Shown piece after piece: positions 17,253 through 26,837 of a stretch of 64,000 nucleotides of DNA. A program made the translations under genes and the position numbers. Origin of the DNA: Cyclobacteriaceae bacterium (lineage in GTDB: Bacteria > Bacteroidota > Bacteroidia > Cytophagales > Cyclobacteriaceae); contig JANQEU010000072.1 in the NCBI GenBank assembly GCA_028278225.1, positions 1-64,000 on the forward strand, read 5' to 3'. The notes under the pieces were generated by a model. The model made no database searches, had not been told where the DNA came from, and saw only the letters and a list, made by a program, of their open reading frames with translations. Each line of letters opens with the position of its first letter. Position 1 is the stretch's first letter.

Positions 17253-18665
17253 TCACTGACTCTTTCCAAATATCTGTCGCTTCAGAAGTTTGAAATCATC
17301 CTTGTACGCTTGCACACGGTTAACTCCATACAGATCGGAATTATTCGTGAGAAGCCATTTACTCAAGGCCTTGTCCGCAAAAAACATTCCTATGAAATTG
17401 GCAAGTGCGATACCAACCCATATCCCTTCGAGACGGAAAAATGAACCGACAATTGTCAGCGGAATGGTAAGCATCAGTGATTTGATTAGTGTAATTCGGA
17501 GTGAGGATTTTGGCTGATAAACACCATTGAAGAATGAGGTGGTCGTAAGGGTCAATCCGAAAGCAGCATAGGAAATTCCTACGATCCGGAAATAGGTTCT
17601 GGTGTACCTGATGACTTCAGGATCAGCCGTGAAGATTGAGGTCATTGCACCCGCCAGTGCTAGCAACAGCAGATAGAAAAGAATTGACCAATACACGTTG
17701 AGTTTACCGGAATAGACAATCAGTTGATCCAGGCGTTCCTGGATCTTTGCTCCAAAGTTTTGAGCCACTAACGGTGTCAGTATGACGCTCAAGGCAAGCA
17801 GGCCTGTCAGACCAAGAGATTCAATACGTGCCGCGATACCAAAGGCAGCCACCGCTTTATCGCCGTATTTCGCCACCAGGATGGTGATCACGGTAATAGC
17901 AATCGGATTCAGCACCTGCGCCGCTACTGCTGGCAAACCGACCATAAGGATTTCTCCAAGTCCGCTACTGATTCTTTGAAGGCTGAAAATACTATTAAAA
18001 GACCAGAGTTTTTCTTTGATCAGAAGGGCTGTCATCAGGACTAAGGTGACCGACCAGGAGATTGCCGTGGCGAGGGCTGCACCCTGAAGTTCTAACCTTG
18101 GGAATGGGCCAACTCCAAATATCAGTAAATAGTCCAGCAACAGATTACAAATACCACCAATGGCCATGACAATAGTGGATTGTACCATAATCCCCTTTGC
18201 CATTAAAGCGGCATTGCCTGCCAGTGTTCCCACAAGGGCAAACATGCCGATATAAATGATCTCCATGTAATCTGTAATCAAATGAAGGGTTGTTTCTTCT
18301 GCTCCGAGCGCTGAAAACACGGCAGAAATAGTATAGAAACCCAATACACCGATTCCCAGTGTCAGCAACATGAAAGCAAACTGCGATATGGTCGTGAGGG
18401 AGCGAGCCTTCTCAGGGTTACGCTCACCCAAAGATTTGCCTACCGCAGAGGAAATTCCTGCGGCAATGCCCATGAACAAGCTAACAATAAGTAGATAAAT
18501 GGGGTAGGCAAATCCAATGGCGGCAAGTTCGGTCGACCCCAGCTTACCAATGAAATAAGTGTCCACCAGTTGAAATAAGAAAGTGAGAAGCATCCCGAAA
18601 GATGCCGGGGCGATCATCGAAAAGATGCTTTCGCGAATTGGCCTTTTTAGTATGTCATTTTCCAT
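17253..18665 (-). CDS. MATE-family efflux transporter
   Basis: 470 residues with about twelve hydrophobic segments in two similar halves, the normal size for MATE. The first helix region SMIAPASFGMLLTFLFQLVDTYFIGKLGSTELAAIGFA is characteristic, as are the second-half segments with AAFGIAARIESLGL. The protein exports cationic drugs or metabolites in exchange for sodium or protons. It follows the NmrA-like gene by 59 bases on the same strand and may be co-expressed with it; the AraC regulator farther upstream could control both. Confidence 0.93.
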   Translation of the reverse strand: MENDILKRPIRESIFSMIAPASFGMLLTFLFQLVDTYFIGKLGSTELAAIGFAYPIYLLIVSLFMGIAAGISSAVGKSLGERNPEKARSLTTISQFAFMLLTLGIGVLGFYTISAVFSALGAEETTLHLITDYMEIIYIGMFALVGTLAGNAALMAKGIMVQSTIVMAIGGICNLLLDYLLIFGVGPFPRLELQGAALATAISWSVTLVLMTALLIKEKLWSFNSIFSLQRISSGLGEILMVGLPAVAAQVLNPIAITVITILVAKYGDKAVAAFGIAARIESLGLTGLLALSVILTPLVAQNFGAKIQERLDQLIVYSGKLNVYWSILFYLLLLALAGAMTSIFTADPEVIRYTRTYFRIVGISYAAFGLTLTTTSFFNGVYQPKSSLRITLIKSLMLTIPLTIVGSFFRLEGIWVGIALANFIGMFFADKALSKWLLTNNSDLYGVNRVQAYKDDFKLLKRQIFGKSQ

Positions 18666-18724
18666 TTTAGCATTCAGGGATTCTCACTTACATTATCCAA
18701 AGCCCTTCTCAGAAATGTAATAGA

Positions 18725-19594
18725 TCAGTTCATAAAGCTCCAGTCAATGCCTTTGACATAATCTTCAAAGGAAGTGAATCGAATTTCGGGAAAATCATTT
18801 TTCAGTTGTTCGATATCGGCGGAATAGCCAACGTGATCAAACCACTCATACATCATGGCCAGATCTTCAGAGGACTCGCGGAGGAGATCAGGACTAAAGC
18901 CTTCGAACGTGAACTTTTTGCCGGTAACACGATCAAGTGTTTCCACCATCTGATCTCCGGTTAATTCTTCTCCTGCCACGTTGATCCGTTTCCCGATGAA
19001 GTCATCTCTTCGTGTGATGACTACCGCCACTATCCTGGCAATGTCTGTTACAGCAATTTGCTGGAGCATTCGATCATTGGGCATTGCCGCGCTGATGTTT
19101 CCGGTTCTGACTATGTCCATGGTCCAGGGAGATACAAGGTTGTCCATAAAATAAACAGGTGCAATGATGGTATAGGGAAGACCCAACTCCTTGATTCGCT
19201 GCTCCACTTTATACTTGCTGTCGAAGTGTGGAACACCTGTTGCTTCGTCTGCATTTGCAACGGAGTTGAAAACGAAATGTCTTACTCCGGCCTTGGCGGC
19301 TGCCTCTGCGGTAGCAATCCCCTGCTCAGTTTCTTTGTCAACACCTTCCTCAAACGGAGTGGTCAGTGAAAATACTGTGTCCACTTCTTTCATCAGATCT
19401 ACCAGTTCATTCGCTGCGTGGAAATTTCCTTCCCGCATATCGACTCCTGTTGCGGCGAGCGCTTTTGCTTTATCCGAACCAGCATTTCGAGTTAACCCAA
19501 TGACTTCGTGTCCGCTTTCCCGGAGGGCCTTTACTACAGCCCCACCCTGTTGGCCGGTAGCGGCAAATACTAAAACTTTCTTCTTATCGTTCAT
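18725..19594 (-). CDS. NmrA/SDR-type NAD(P)-binding oxidoreductase
   Basis: 289 residues from ATG 19594; a longer frame to 19765 adds a non-conserved stretch and is rejected. Rossmann signature at the start (KKVLVFAATGQQGGAVVKALRESGH) and the family segment HFVFNSVANADEATGVPHFDSKYKVEQRIKELGLPYTII mark the NmrA-like/atypical SDR group, which binds NAD(P) and acts as redox sensor or quinone reductase. An AraC regulator lies 85 bases upstream on the same strand. Specific substrate unknown. Confidence 0.9.
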   Translation of the reverse strand: MNDKKKVLVFAATGQQGGAVVKALRESGHEVIGLTRNAGSDKAKALAATGVDMREGNFHAANELVDLMKEVDTVFSLTTPFEEGVDKETEQGIATAEAAAKAGVRHFVFNSVANADEATGVPHFDSKYKVEQRIKELGLPYTIIAPVYFMDNLVSPWTMDIVRTGNISAAMPNDRMLQQIAVTDIARIVAVVITRRDDFIGKRINVAGEELTGDQMVETLDRVTGKKFTFEGFSPDLLRESSEDLAMMYEWFDHVGYSADIEQLKNDFPEIRFTSFEDYVKGIDWSFMN

Positions 19595-19679
19595 ATTATC
19601 TTTTTTTTGATGAGGCAAAGCTAGGTGCCCACATGACCAGCAAAATGGTAAGAAGAATCCTTTCGATGGTAAAAATTGG

Positions 19680-20534
19680 CTAGGACTTATCTTGCTTCCT
19701 AAACGCGGTAGGCGTCTGGTTCGTATGCTTTTTGAAATACTTGACCATGTTGGTTGGCTCATCAAACCCCAGCTCGTATGCGATATTCTTGGCGGGCCTG
19801 GTCGTACCCTTGAGTTGTCGTTTGATTTCCAATAGCCGTCGTTCGTCGATTACCGCCTTGGGAGATAACTTAAATTTTTCTTTAGTCAGTTTTGATAGTG
19901 TTTTGATCGAGACCCCCAACTCCCGGAGATAAAAATCGACCTTGAATTCCTTCCTGAAATGAGCTTCGAGTAGCTGGTTGAACTGAAGTACGAGTTTATC
20001 CTTCTCATCGATGGTCGCGTGCTGTTCCCTTTGAAGCCGTTCACAGTTCAGGAGAAAAATACTCAGCCAATGATAAAAGCCGTTTCGCCTCAACTGTCCC
20101 GTCCACGTCCTGGCAACACTCATCATGCTGTCGGATAACACTTGAAAATAGGTAGATTCTTCCTGGTTCAGTTTGATAATGTGTAAACCCTCAATATGGG
20201 AAGACATGTTGAAGTTGAACAGGTGCCGTAAGTCTCTGTCATTACGATAAATGAACCCGGGGGTGAAAACGATGGATTGAAGTTCAACATCTTCATCAAA
20301 AGGGAGGAAATAGGAAATCTGATCTTTTGCGAGCAGTACGATTGAATTCGGGACAAACTTATACTTCTGAAAATCTACAAAATAGGAGCCACTCCCTTTT
20401 TTAAACCAGAATATGACATGAAAATCGCGAAGGGTAGGAACAAAAAGGTCATTGGTTTTCATAAGGTCATTGTGGCTAACAATCCCAAATGGAAGCCATC
20501 CTTTGTCCTCTGTATTTACTTGTCGTACTTTCAT
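19680..20534 (-). CDS. AraC-family transcriptional regulator
   Basis: 284 residues from ATG 20534 (a TTG at 20546 is possible). The N-terminal 160 residues form a cupin-type sensor region (DFHVIFWFKKGSGSYFVDFQ). The C-terminal 100 residues carry the two AraC helix-turn-helix motifs, including LRELGVSIKTLSKLTKEKF and the second motif IAYELGFDEPTNMVKYFKKHTNQTPTAFR. It likely regulates the downstream NmrA-like and MATE genes, which follow on the same strand. Confidence 0.93.
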   Translation of the reverse strand: MKVRQVNTEDKGWLPFGIVSHNDLMKTNDLFVPTLRDFHVIFWFKKGSGSYFVDFQKYKFVPNSIVLLAKDQISYFLPFDEDVELQSIVFTPGFIYRNDRDLRHLFNFNMSSHIEGLHIIKLNQEESTYFQVLSDSMMSVARTWTGQLRRNGFYHWLSIFLLNCERLQREQHATIDEKDKLVLQFNQLLEAHFRKEFKVDFYLRELGVSIKTLSKLTKEKFKLSPKAVIDERRLLEIKRQLKGTTRPAKNIAYELGFDEPTNMVKYFKKHTNQTPTAFRKQDKS

Positions 20535-20664
20535 CGTTTTGATCAATGACTAAAGTAGCTAATTAAACACCAAGAATCGCTGATCCAACTGACGAAAGGA
20601 ATACGTTTACCCAGCTATGATAAAAGGATAATCCGCTGGAATCCCTTGCCTCTGTTCTGGTTTT

Positions 20665-20701
20665 GTTCCTGGTTGGCGACAACACCGATCAAAACAGGAA
20701 C
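20665..20701 (-). terminator. Weak hairpin after galU
   Basis: GTTCCTG (20665-20671) pairs with CAGGAAC (20695-20701), just after the galU stop. The loop is 23 bases and no U-run follows, so termination here is only possible, not shown. Confidence 0.3.
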
Positions 20702-20710
20702 CTTACATTA

Positions 20711-21580
20711 TCATGACCTAATGCTACTTATCCAGTCCTTCAGCACTCCTCCGATTTCCGCATGCTCCAACCCGAACGCAACGTTGGTTTTGATGAAATC
20801 CAGCTTATTGCCGATATCGTACCTGTTTCCGGAAATAGCCACCCCGTACATTTCCTGTGTGAGCAACAGTCGTTTCATGGCATCCGTGAGCTGAACTTCA
20901 TTATTTAATCCGGCATGGGTATCTTTCAGGCATTCAAATATTTCAGATGTGAAAACATACCTGGATGCAATGGCAAGATTGCCTGGTGCATCTTCGGGAG
21001 CAGGCTTTTCCACCCATTCGCTGGCCTTGTAAACGCCGGGTGAAACCTGCTGTCCACCCATAACGCCATATTTACTCACCATCTCGATGGGTACTTCTTC
21101 CAACGCGACGGCTGAAAAACCGAATTGAGTGAAGGCATGTAATAGTTGTGCCAATACGGGATACTCATTACCGGAAGTACAAATCGTATCTCCCAGTAAC
21201 ACGGCAAAAGGCTCCCTTCCTACAAATGGTTCTCCACACAAGACTGCGTCTCCCAAACCTCTTAATTCCTTTTGAGCAGTGTATTCGATGTTGCACAATT
21301 CCCCTAAACCGCGGAGCAACTTCAGCAACTCATGTTTCCCTTTGCTCTTATAATGAATGGCATTTGGAAAATTTCGGTCAAAGTGAGACCGAATGGATTC
21401 CTTGCCCGCCGAGGTTACCATCAGGATATCCGTAATACCTGATTCAACTGCCTCCTCCACCACATACTGGATCACCGGCTTATCCACAATGGTCAGCATT
21501 TCTTTTGGCTGGGACTTGGTTGCCGGTAACATTCTGGTTCCGAGCCCTGCCGCCGGAATGATCGCTTTCCTAACCTTCAT
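20711..21580 (-). CDS. galU: UTP--glucose-1-phosphate uridylyltransferase (GalU type)
   Basis: 289 residues from ATG 21580; a TTG at 21592 is the alternative. It makes UDP-glucose, or a related UDP-sugar, from UTP and a sugar 1-phosphate. The nucleotide-binding start KAIIPAAGLGTRMLPATKSQPKEML and the later VEKPAPEDAPGNLAI(A)SRYVF segment are diagnostic of GalU. The start overlaps the end of the GHMP kinase gene by 11 bases, so the two are translationally coupled. This suggests the pyrophosphorylase uses the sugar 1-phosphate made by that kinase. Confidence 0.93.
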   Translation of the reverse strand: MKVRKAIIPAAGLGTRMLPATKSQPKEMLTIVDKPVIQYVVEEAVESGITDILMVTSAGKESIRSHFDRNFPNAIHYKSKGKHELLKLLRGLGELCNIEYTAQKELRGLGDAVLCGEPFVGREPFAVLLGDTICTSGNEYPVLAQLLHAFTQFGFSAVALEEVPIEMVSKYGVMGGQQVSPGVYKASEWVEKPAPEDAPGNLAIASRYVFTSEIFECLKDTHAGLNNEVQLTDAMKRLLLTQEMYGVAISGNRYDIGNKLDFIKTNVAFGLEHAEIGGVLKDWISSIRS

Positions 21581-22604
21581 AATGGTTGACAATATCCGGC
21601 TGAAAGATCTGAACGCCGACCTTTTGAAACCGCTCCCTTAGTTTGTTATACATATTTTCATCAGCGTAGGATCCGATGATAGCTCCTCCTGAACCGGTAA
21701 ATTTAGATCCAGCACCTATTGATCGTGCGATATTGATCATTTCGAGATTCGACGGAGAAATACGGCAGATAGATTTTCTCAAGTCAAAATTTCTATTGAT
21801 CAATGCTGTCATACTTTCAAAATCCGATCCATCGTCCAATATTTCCAAATAGTCAGTGGTGATCCAGGAAAACTCCTTCATTGCCTGTACAACTTTTATT
21901 TCCCCACTGTCATACCGTCTCCTGAGATCGTCATGGAGGACTTCAGATACCTCGGACAATTTAGGTTGGTAAGCAATATACAGGTTCGAGAATAGTTCTG
22001 AAGACAAGGTTTTATATTCTCCATAACCCCGTTCTTCCATCAGTTGTTTATTGAAATCCATATAAACCGGTGATTCATAAGCCTGTACCACCCGATCCTG
22101 CAGTCCGGCATTAATGCCTAGTTCTACTGTTTCCGCAGCCAGGACAATGTTTGCCAGGGTATGTACTGGAATATCAACCCGATAGAATGCCATCAATGCT
22201 TTCATCACGGCAGTAATAATTGCACTGGATCCCCCCATGCCCAGTTGTCGGGGTATGTCCGTTTTATAGCTGATCCTGAACCCCGATTTGACGGGGACTG
22301 TCCCCTGAGTCCGGCAATATTCCATGAATTGCTTGATTGCGGCTTTGATCAGTCTTTCTCCGCCGTAATAACCATTCATGACAATTTCATCGTACAATGC
22401 CCCCAGGCTCTGAAAAATATTGCGGTCCGCCTCTGATGGAAGTATCTCAATACGATCATGCTCTTCAAGCCATACCTCCACCTGAAAATTACTGAAGGGG
22501 AATGCTATGGTCTTACCAAAGTATCCGTCGGAAGGATTGCCGATTAATGCAGCACGTGGATATGACGTGGTATGAATGATCTGTTTTGAGGGAAAGCTTT
22601 CCAA
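21570..22604 (-). CDS. GHMP-family sugar kinase (glucuronokinase-like)
   Basis: 344 residues from a TTG at 22604; an in-frame TAA lies directly before it and there is no early ATG, so the TTG is forced. GHMP motifs: motif 1 region PRAALIGNPSDGYFGKTIAF, the ATP-binding loop RQLGMGGSSAIITAVMKAL and the C-terminal GAGSKFTGSGGAIIG. The sequence resembles plant-type glucuronokinase more than galactokinase or mevalonate kinase. It phosphorylates a sugar at C1; coupling to the overlapping galU gene points to a two-step route from a free sugar (for instance glucuronate) to a UDP-sugar. The substrate is inference. Confidence 0.85.
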   Translation of the reverse strand: MESFPSKQIIHTTSYPRAALIGNPSDGYFGKTIAFPFSNFQVEVWLEEHDRIEILPSEADRNIFQSLGALYDEIVMNGYYGGERLIKAAIKQFMEYCRTQGTVPVKSGFRISYKTDIPRQLGMGGSSAIITAVMKALMAFYRVDIPVHTLANIVLAAETVELGINAGLQDRVVQAYESPVYMDFNKQLMEERGYGEYKTLSSELFSNLYIAYQPKLSEVSEVLHDDLRRRYDSGEIKVVQAMKEFSWITTDYLEILDDGSDFESMTALINRNFDLRKSICRISPSNLEMINIARSIGAGSKFTGSGGAIIGSYADENMYNKLRERFQKVGVQIFQPDIVNHYEG

Positions 22605-22672
22605 TTAATTGAAAGATCTGAAGACGGGATTCGACAATTAACTGACCGGAATGGAGTTCAAGGCACTGTACC

Positions 22673-24598
22673 TTAATACTCGACGATGACGAATTCCGTT
22701 CGCCTGTTCGCCGCACGTCCTTCTGCGGTACTATTGTCGGCAATCGGAACGGATTCCCCGTATCCTTTGGCCTGTAGCCTGGCTTCCTCAATGCCCGCAA
22801 GTTTCAGGTAATCAACAACCGCCTGAGCCCTTGCAGCGGATAACCTTTGATTGGCTTCTTCGGAACCACGGTCGTCAGTATGACCGCCGACTTCGATCAC
22901 CATTGTGGCATTCGCTTCCATCAGGTCAAATGCTTTGTTTAACTCCACGTAACTAATGGGCTTGAGTTCCGCTTTACCAACCTCAAAGAATATATTGTTC
23001 AGGACCACCTTCATGCCTTTCTCAATGGGTTCAAGGGCGATGTCCTTGACAATCTCCTGGTAGCTGGTGTCTTTCGGGATATCAAAGCTTTGAGAATAAA
23101 AGAAAAATCCGCTCTTATTGGCTGAAACACTGTAGTTTCTGCCCGCGGGAAGTACGACGAGGTATTCACCACTGGTCTCATTGCTCTTATTCACTGCAAT
23201 AAGCTCTCCTGTATTGATATCCTCGATAACAACCAGTGCGCCAAGCGGCTCTTCGGTTTTGGAATTGGCTACAATACCCTGGATCACAATAGTAGGTTTT
23301 GGCTTTAGGTGATCAGGCAACTCCACTTCAAAAATTTCAAAGTTATCCTCATCCAAACGGGATGACGCGAAGTACGCCAGCCCGGAAGCAGAAATACTGA
23401 AATTAGTATCATCCCCACCGGAATTAACCGGCGCACCGATATTCAGGGGCCGGGACCATTTCCCGTTTTCAAATACGGAATAGAAAATATCCGACCCTCC
23501 CAGACCGGGATGACCATCAGAGGCAAAGTATAATGTTTTGCCATCGGGCGCCAAATATGGGCTATTATCAGCGAGAGGCGTGTTAATAATGCTACCAAGG
23601 TTTTGTGGAATCCCCCAATCCCCGAGATGGTTTTTCTCACTCATATATAAATCGGACCCTCCGTATCCACCTTTTCTTGTGGAGGTGAAGATGATCCTTG
23701 TACCGTCTGAACTGATTGTAGGCTGTGAATCCCAGTCTTCACTGTTCACAACATTGCCCATGTTGACCGGTTCAGACCATTGTGTCCCGATAAGCTGTGT
23801 AATATACAGATCACAACTGCCCACACCGGACTGGTCACCGCATCGGACATACACCATGGTTTGACCGTCACCCGTGAACGCGGAACCAAAGTCGGCCCCC
23901 ATTCCGTTGATCGGTTCAGGCAATAATACGGGGGGATTCCAACGGTCGTCCGTCAAATCGGCGTAGTACACATCCTCACCCCAGTTATTCACCTGGCTGG
24001 GATCTTCCTGAAAATCGAAACCTCCTTTTCTTACACTGGTAAAATACATTCTGGTACCGGTAGGATTGACCTGCGGCATATAATCGTTCGAGATGCTGTT
24101 GATCTGTGTTACCGGCACAGGATCAGAGGTGGAGTTGGGAGCTGTAGCAAAAGTGGGACTTTTCGCTATGTATTCCAGCCGGTTTTTGACAAGATGCTCT
24201 GTCATAGCACTTTTTGGTCCCTTTGGATATTTTTCCCAAAACTTGTTTACATACTGTTTTGCATCACCAAATCGCCGAAGTGAAAGTAATGCTTTGACAG
24301 TTTCGTAATAAAAGGCAGGATCATAGTTGGGGTTTACCTTCTCGAGATTCTGAAATGAAAAAATTGCTTCCTGGTACATCTCCAGTCTCATGTAGGTCAG
24401 ACCCAGGTAGTACCAGGCATCTTGATATTGGTGATTCAGATTTATTGCTTCCTGAAAATGCGTCACGGCGCCCTTGTAATCCCCAACATTCAGGGACTTT
24501 ATAGCCTCCCGGTAGGATGCCAGTGCGTTCTGGGCCTGGAGTTGATTGGTGAGAACTAATAACCAACTGATAATAAATATATTTATGAGCCTTTTCAT
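22673..24598 (-). CDS. PorE-like TPR/PD40/CRD/OmpA protein
   Basis: 641 residues from ATG 24598. Signal peptide ending LQAQ; no lipobox Cys. Two to three TPR units (YREAIKSLNVGDYKGAVTHFQEAI, DAWYYLGLTYMRLEMYQEAI) to about 120; then PD40 beta-propeller blades (SSDGTRIIFTSTRKGGYGGSDLYM, LAPDGKTLYFASDGHPGLGGSDIFY) to about 430; a carboxypeptidase-regulatory-like domain (IQGIVANSKTEEPLGALVVIEDINTGE); and an OmpA C-terminal domain with VGGHTDDRGSEEANQRLSAARAQAVVDYL that binds peptidoglycan. This order matches PorE of the type IX secretion system and its many Bacteroidota relatives. No other T9SS gene is nearby, so a direct T9SS role is uncertain. Confidence 0.88.
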   Translation of the reverse strand: MKRLINIFIISWLLVLTNQLQAQNALASYREAIKSLNVGDYKGAVTHFQEAINLNHQYQDAWYYLGLTYMRLEMYQEAIFSFQNLEKVNPNYDPAFYYETVKALLSLRRFGDAKQYVNKFWEKYPKGPKSAMTEHLVKNRLEYIAKSPTFATAPNSTSDPVPVTQINSISNDYMPQVNPTGTRMYFTSVRKGGFDFQEDPSQVNNWGEDVYYADLTDDRWNPPVLLPEPINGMGADFGSAFTGDGQTMVYVRCGDQSGVGSCDLYITQLIGTQWSEPVNMGNVVNSEDWDSQPTISSDGTRIIFTSTRKGGYGGSDLYMSEKNHLGDWGIPQNLGSIINTPLADNSPYLAPDGKTLYFASDGHPGLGGSDIFYSVFENGKWSRPLNIGAPVNSGGDDTNFSISASGLAYFASSRLDEDNFEIFEVELPDHLKPKPTIVIQGIVANSKTEEPLGALVVIEDINTGELIAVNKSNETSGEYLVVLPAGRNYSVSANKSGFFFYSQSFDIPKDTSYQEIVKDIALEPIEKGMKVVLNNIFFEVGKAELKPISYVELNKAFDLMEANATMVIEVGGHTDDRGSEEANQRLSAARAQAVVDYLKLAGIEEARLQAKGYGESVPIADNSTAEGRAANRRTEFVIVEY

Positions 24599-24682
24599 GA
24601 TCTGATGCTTTAAGATTGAACACCACAAATTACTGAATTTATTTTACAATTGGTCACCCTTTCAGTAACACTTTCACCTTAC

Positions 24683-25603
24683 TCAAACCGGAATGATGAA
24701 ATTGGCTTTTCTGAGTCGATCCGTGATCGCACCACGAACATCATTTTCGATAATAGCATTTGGCGGTCTTACATTTAACCATGATTGATCGGAGGTCCAT
24801 TGTGCGAACAAGGCTTTCAGTCCGCCCACGAAAGGTGTGGATTCCAGGATCGTTCGGATTTCTGTAAGATCCTGCTGAGTTGACGCTACATCAGCATGGT
24901 TTTCTTTCCATTGATGATATACCAGCCGGCATAAGGATGATGTTGCGTTTGCACTTGCGGAAATTGTGCCGGCGCCACCATTCCTGAGGTTCTCAAGCAG
25001 GTACCTTTCTGTCCCCGCAAATAGCCTGAAGCCGGGCAGGTGCCCCATGATCTCCTTCATATGGTTCCACTCCCCTCCTGAATCTTTCATTCCCACTATG
25101 TGTTCAGGATGGCTATCTGCAAGTTTTTTTGTCAGCGAAAGTGTGAAAGGAACACCTGTCATTTTAGGAAAGTGATACAGATAGATCTTCAGATTAGGAT
25201 CGTTCACTTTGCGGATCACCAGGTCGAAATAATCCAGGACGGCTTTGTCAGACAGATTTTTGTAATAGAACGGAGGCAGCATAAGAATACCTCCGACTTC
25301 CATATTTACTGCATGGTGGGTCAATGTCACCGTGTCGGTATAGGCGCATGATCCCGTACCCACAAGCAGTTTGGACGGGTCGATCCCCCCTTCTATCACC
25401 TTGTATATCACCTCGATTCGCTCTTCCAGAGAAAAAGAATTGGCCTCCCCTGTTGTTCCGAGGAGGCAAACACCGTCACTCCCCTTATTCAACAGCCATT
25501 TGATGTGTGCGATCAACCTGGCGTGGTTCACCGTCAAATCATGATTTAACGGCGTCAGTGCCGCTGATATTATGCCTTCCGGCAGTTGTGTATGTGATCT
25601 CAA
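24683..25603 (-). CDS. DapA-family aldolase/synthase
   Basis: 306 residues, TTG start at 25603 forced by an in-frame stop upstream and no early ATG. TIM-barrel of the dihydrodipicolinate synthase/N-acetylneuraminate lyase family: GLLGTTGE-type loop (CLLGTTGEANSFSLEER), the Tyr of YLYHFPKMTG and the Schiff-base Lys in IVGMKDSGGEW. The family cleaves or forms 2-oxo acids using pyruvate. It lies 27 bases after an alanine-glyoxylate-type aminotransferase; the pair would fit 4-hydroxy-2-oxoglutarate cleavage to glyoxylate and pyruvate followed by transamination. That pathway is inference; true DapA would be the alternative. Confidence 0.85.
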   Translation of the reverse strand: MRSHTQLPEGIISAALTPLNHDLTVNHARLIAHIKWLLNKGSDGVCLLGTTGEANSFSLEERIEVIYKVIEGGIDPSKLLVGTGSCAYTDTVTLTHHAVNMEVGGILMLPPFYYKNLSDKAVLDYFDLVIRKVNDPNLKIYLYHFPKMTGVPFTLSLTKKLADSHPEHIVGMKDSGGEWNHMKEIMGHLPGFRLFAGTERYLLENLRNGGAGTISASANATSSLCRLVYHQWKENHADVASTQQDLTEIRTILESTPFVGGLKALFAQWTSDQSWLNVRPPNAIIENDVRGAITDRLRKANFIIPV

Positions 25604-25630
25604 TTCAAAAGAGTTTTAGAAGTTAATCTG

Positions 25631-26746
25631 TCAATTAATAATTTCATCCAGCGCCGAAAGTAAGATGTTTACGTGGTTTTCAGAGCTACTTTCTCCCATC
25701 AATCCGATCCGCCAGACTTTCCCGGCAAATTTGGCCAGCCCTGCTCCGATCTCAATGTTATACTCATTGAGTAGCCGGCTCCTGGCCACAGCATCATCTA
25801 CACCCCCGGGAATTTTTACCGCATTTAACATGGGTAAACGGTATCCTTCCTCGACAAGGAATTCAAATCCCATTGCTTCCATCCCCTGACGTAACCTGCG
25901 ATGATTTTCCCAATGCCTCTCCCACCGGGCTTCAAGGCCTTCTTCCAGCACTAAGCGATAAGCTTCCCTAAGGGCATACATCGCGGATACCGGAGCAGTA
26001 TGATGATATGTGCGCTTTGCTCCCTCCCAGTAGTTTTTTACCATAGAGAGATCCAGGAACCAACTCTGAACTTTCGTCTTTCTGTTGGTGATAACTTCCA
26101 CAGCCCTGGGACTCATGGAAATGGGGGACAGACCCGGAGGAGCGCTGAGACATTTTTGCGTTCCGGAATAGACGGCATCAATTCCCCATTCGTCAACCAG
26201 GAGTTCGGTACCGCAGTAGGACGTGACCGCATCGACCAAAAAAAGCGCTCCGGCCTCATGAGCCAGCTTCCCGATTTCTTCTAGCGGCTGAAGCACCCCG
26301 GTGGAGGTTTCCGCGTGTACAATGGCAACCAGTTTTGGCCGGCTATCCTTCAGCACATCCCTTACCCTGTCCGGATCGATATGCCTCCCCCATTCGGCTT
26401 CCACTAATCTTAGTTTTGCGCCGCACCTCCCTACAATGTCTGCCATTCTGCTTCCAAATACCCCATGACTGCATATCAATGCCTCATCTCCCGGTTCCAG
26501 CAGATTGATAAGGCATGTCTCCATACCTGCGCTCCCCGGAGCGGAGACCACAAATGTCATCTCGTTTTTAGATTTATATGTCAGTCTGGCCATCTCCTTG
26601 ATATCATCCATGATCTCTACAAACTCGGGATCGAGATGACCTACCAACGGTATGGACATTGCTTTCAGAACCCGGGGATGAACGTCACTTGGCCCCGGTC
26701 CCATCAGTATCCTGGTACTGGTATTTTGCTCGGATTGATAACTCAT
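25631..26746 (-). CDS. Class V aminotransferase, alanine-glyoxylate type
   Basis: 371 residues from ATG 26746. The opening ILMGPGPSDVHPRVLKAMSIPLVGHLDPEF is typical of alanine- or serine-glyoxylate aminotransferase. PLP site: Asp in VDAVTSYCG and the Schiff-base Lys in YSGTQKCLSAPPGLSPI. It converts glyoxylate to glycine with an amino donor. First gene of a likely two-gene operon with the DapA-family aldolase. Confidence 0.92.
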   Translation of the reverse strand: MSYQSEQNTSTRILMGPGPSDVHPRVLKAMSIPLVGHLDPEFVEIMDDIKEMARLTYKSKNEMTFVVSAPGSAGMETCLINLLEPGDEALICSHGVFGSRMADIVGRCGAKLRLVEAEWGRHIDPDRVRDVLKDSRPKLVAIVHAETSTGVLQPLEEIGKLAHEAGALFLVDAVTSYCGTELLVDEWGIDAVYSGTQKCLSAPPGLSPISMSPRAVEVITNRKTKVQSWFLDLSMVKNYWEGAKRTYHHTAPVSAMYALREAYRLVLEEGLEARWERHWENHRRLRQGMEAMGFEFLVEEGYRLPMLNAVKIPGGVDDAVARSRLLNEYNIEIGAGLAKFAGKVWRIGLMGESSSENHVNILLSALDEIIN

Positions 26747-26837
26747 GATCAGTTTTTCTACATGGTTCGTGTTGGGTGTCAAAAGTATACTAACAAGAAA
26801 GAAACACCGGCCTGTAATCAAAAGAAACGTAAAGGAA

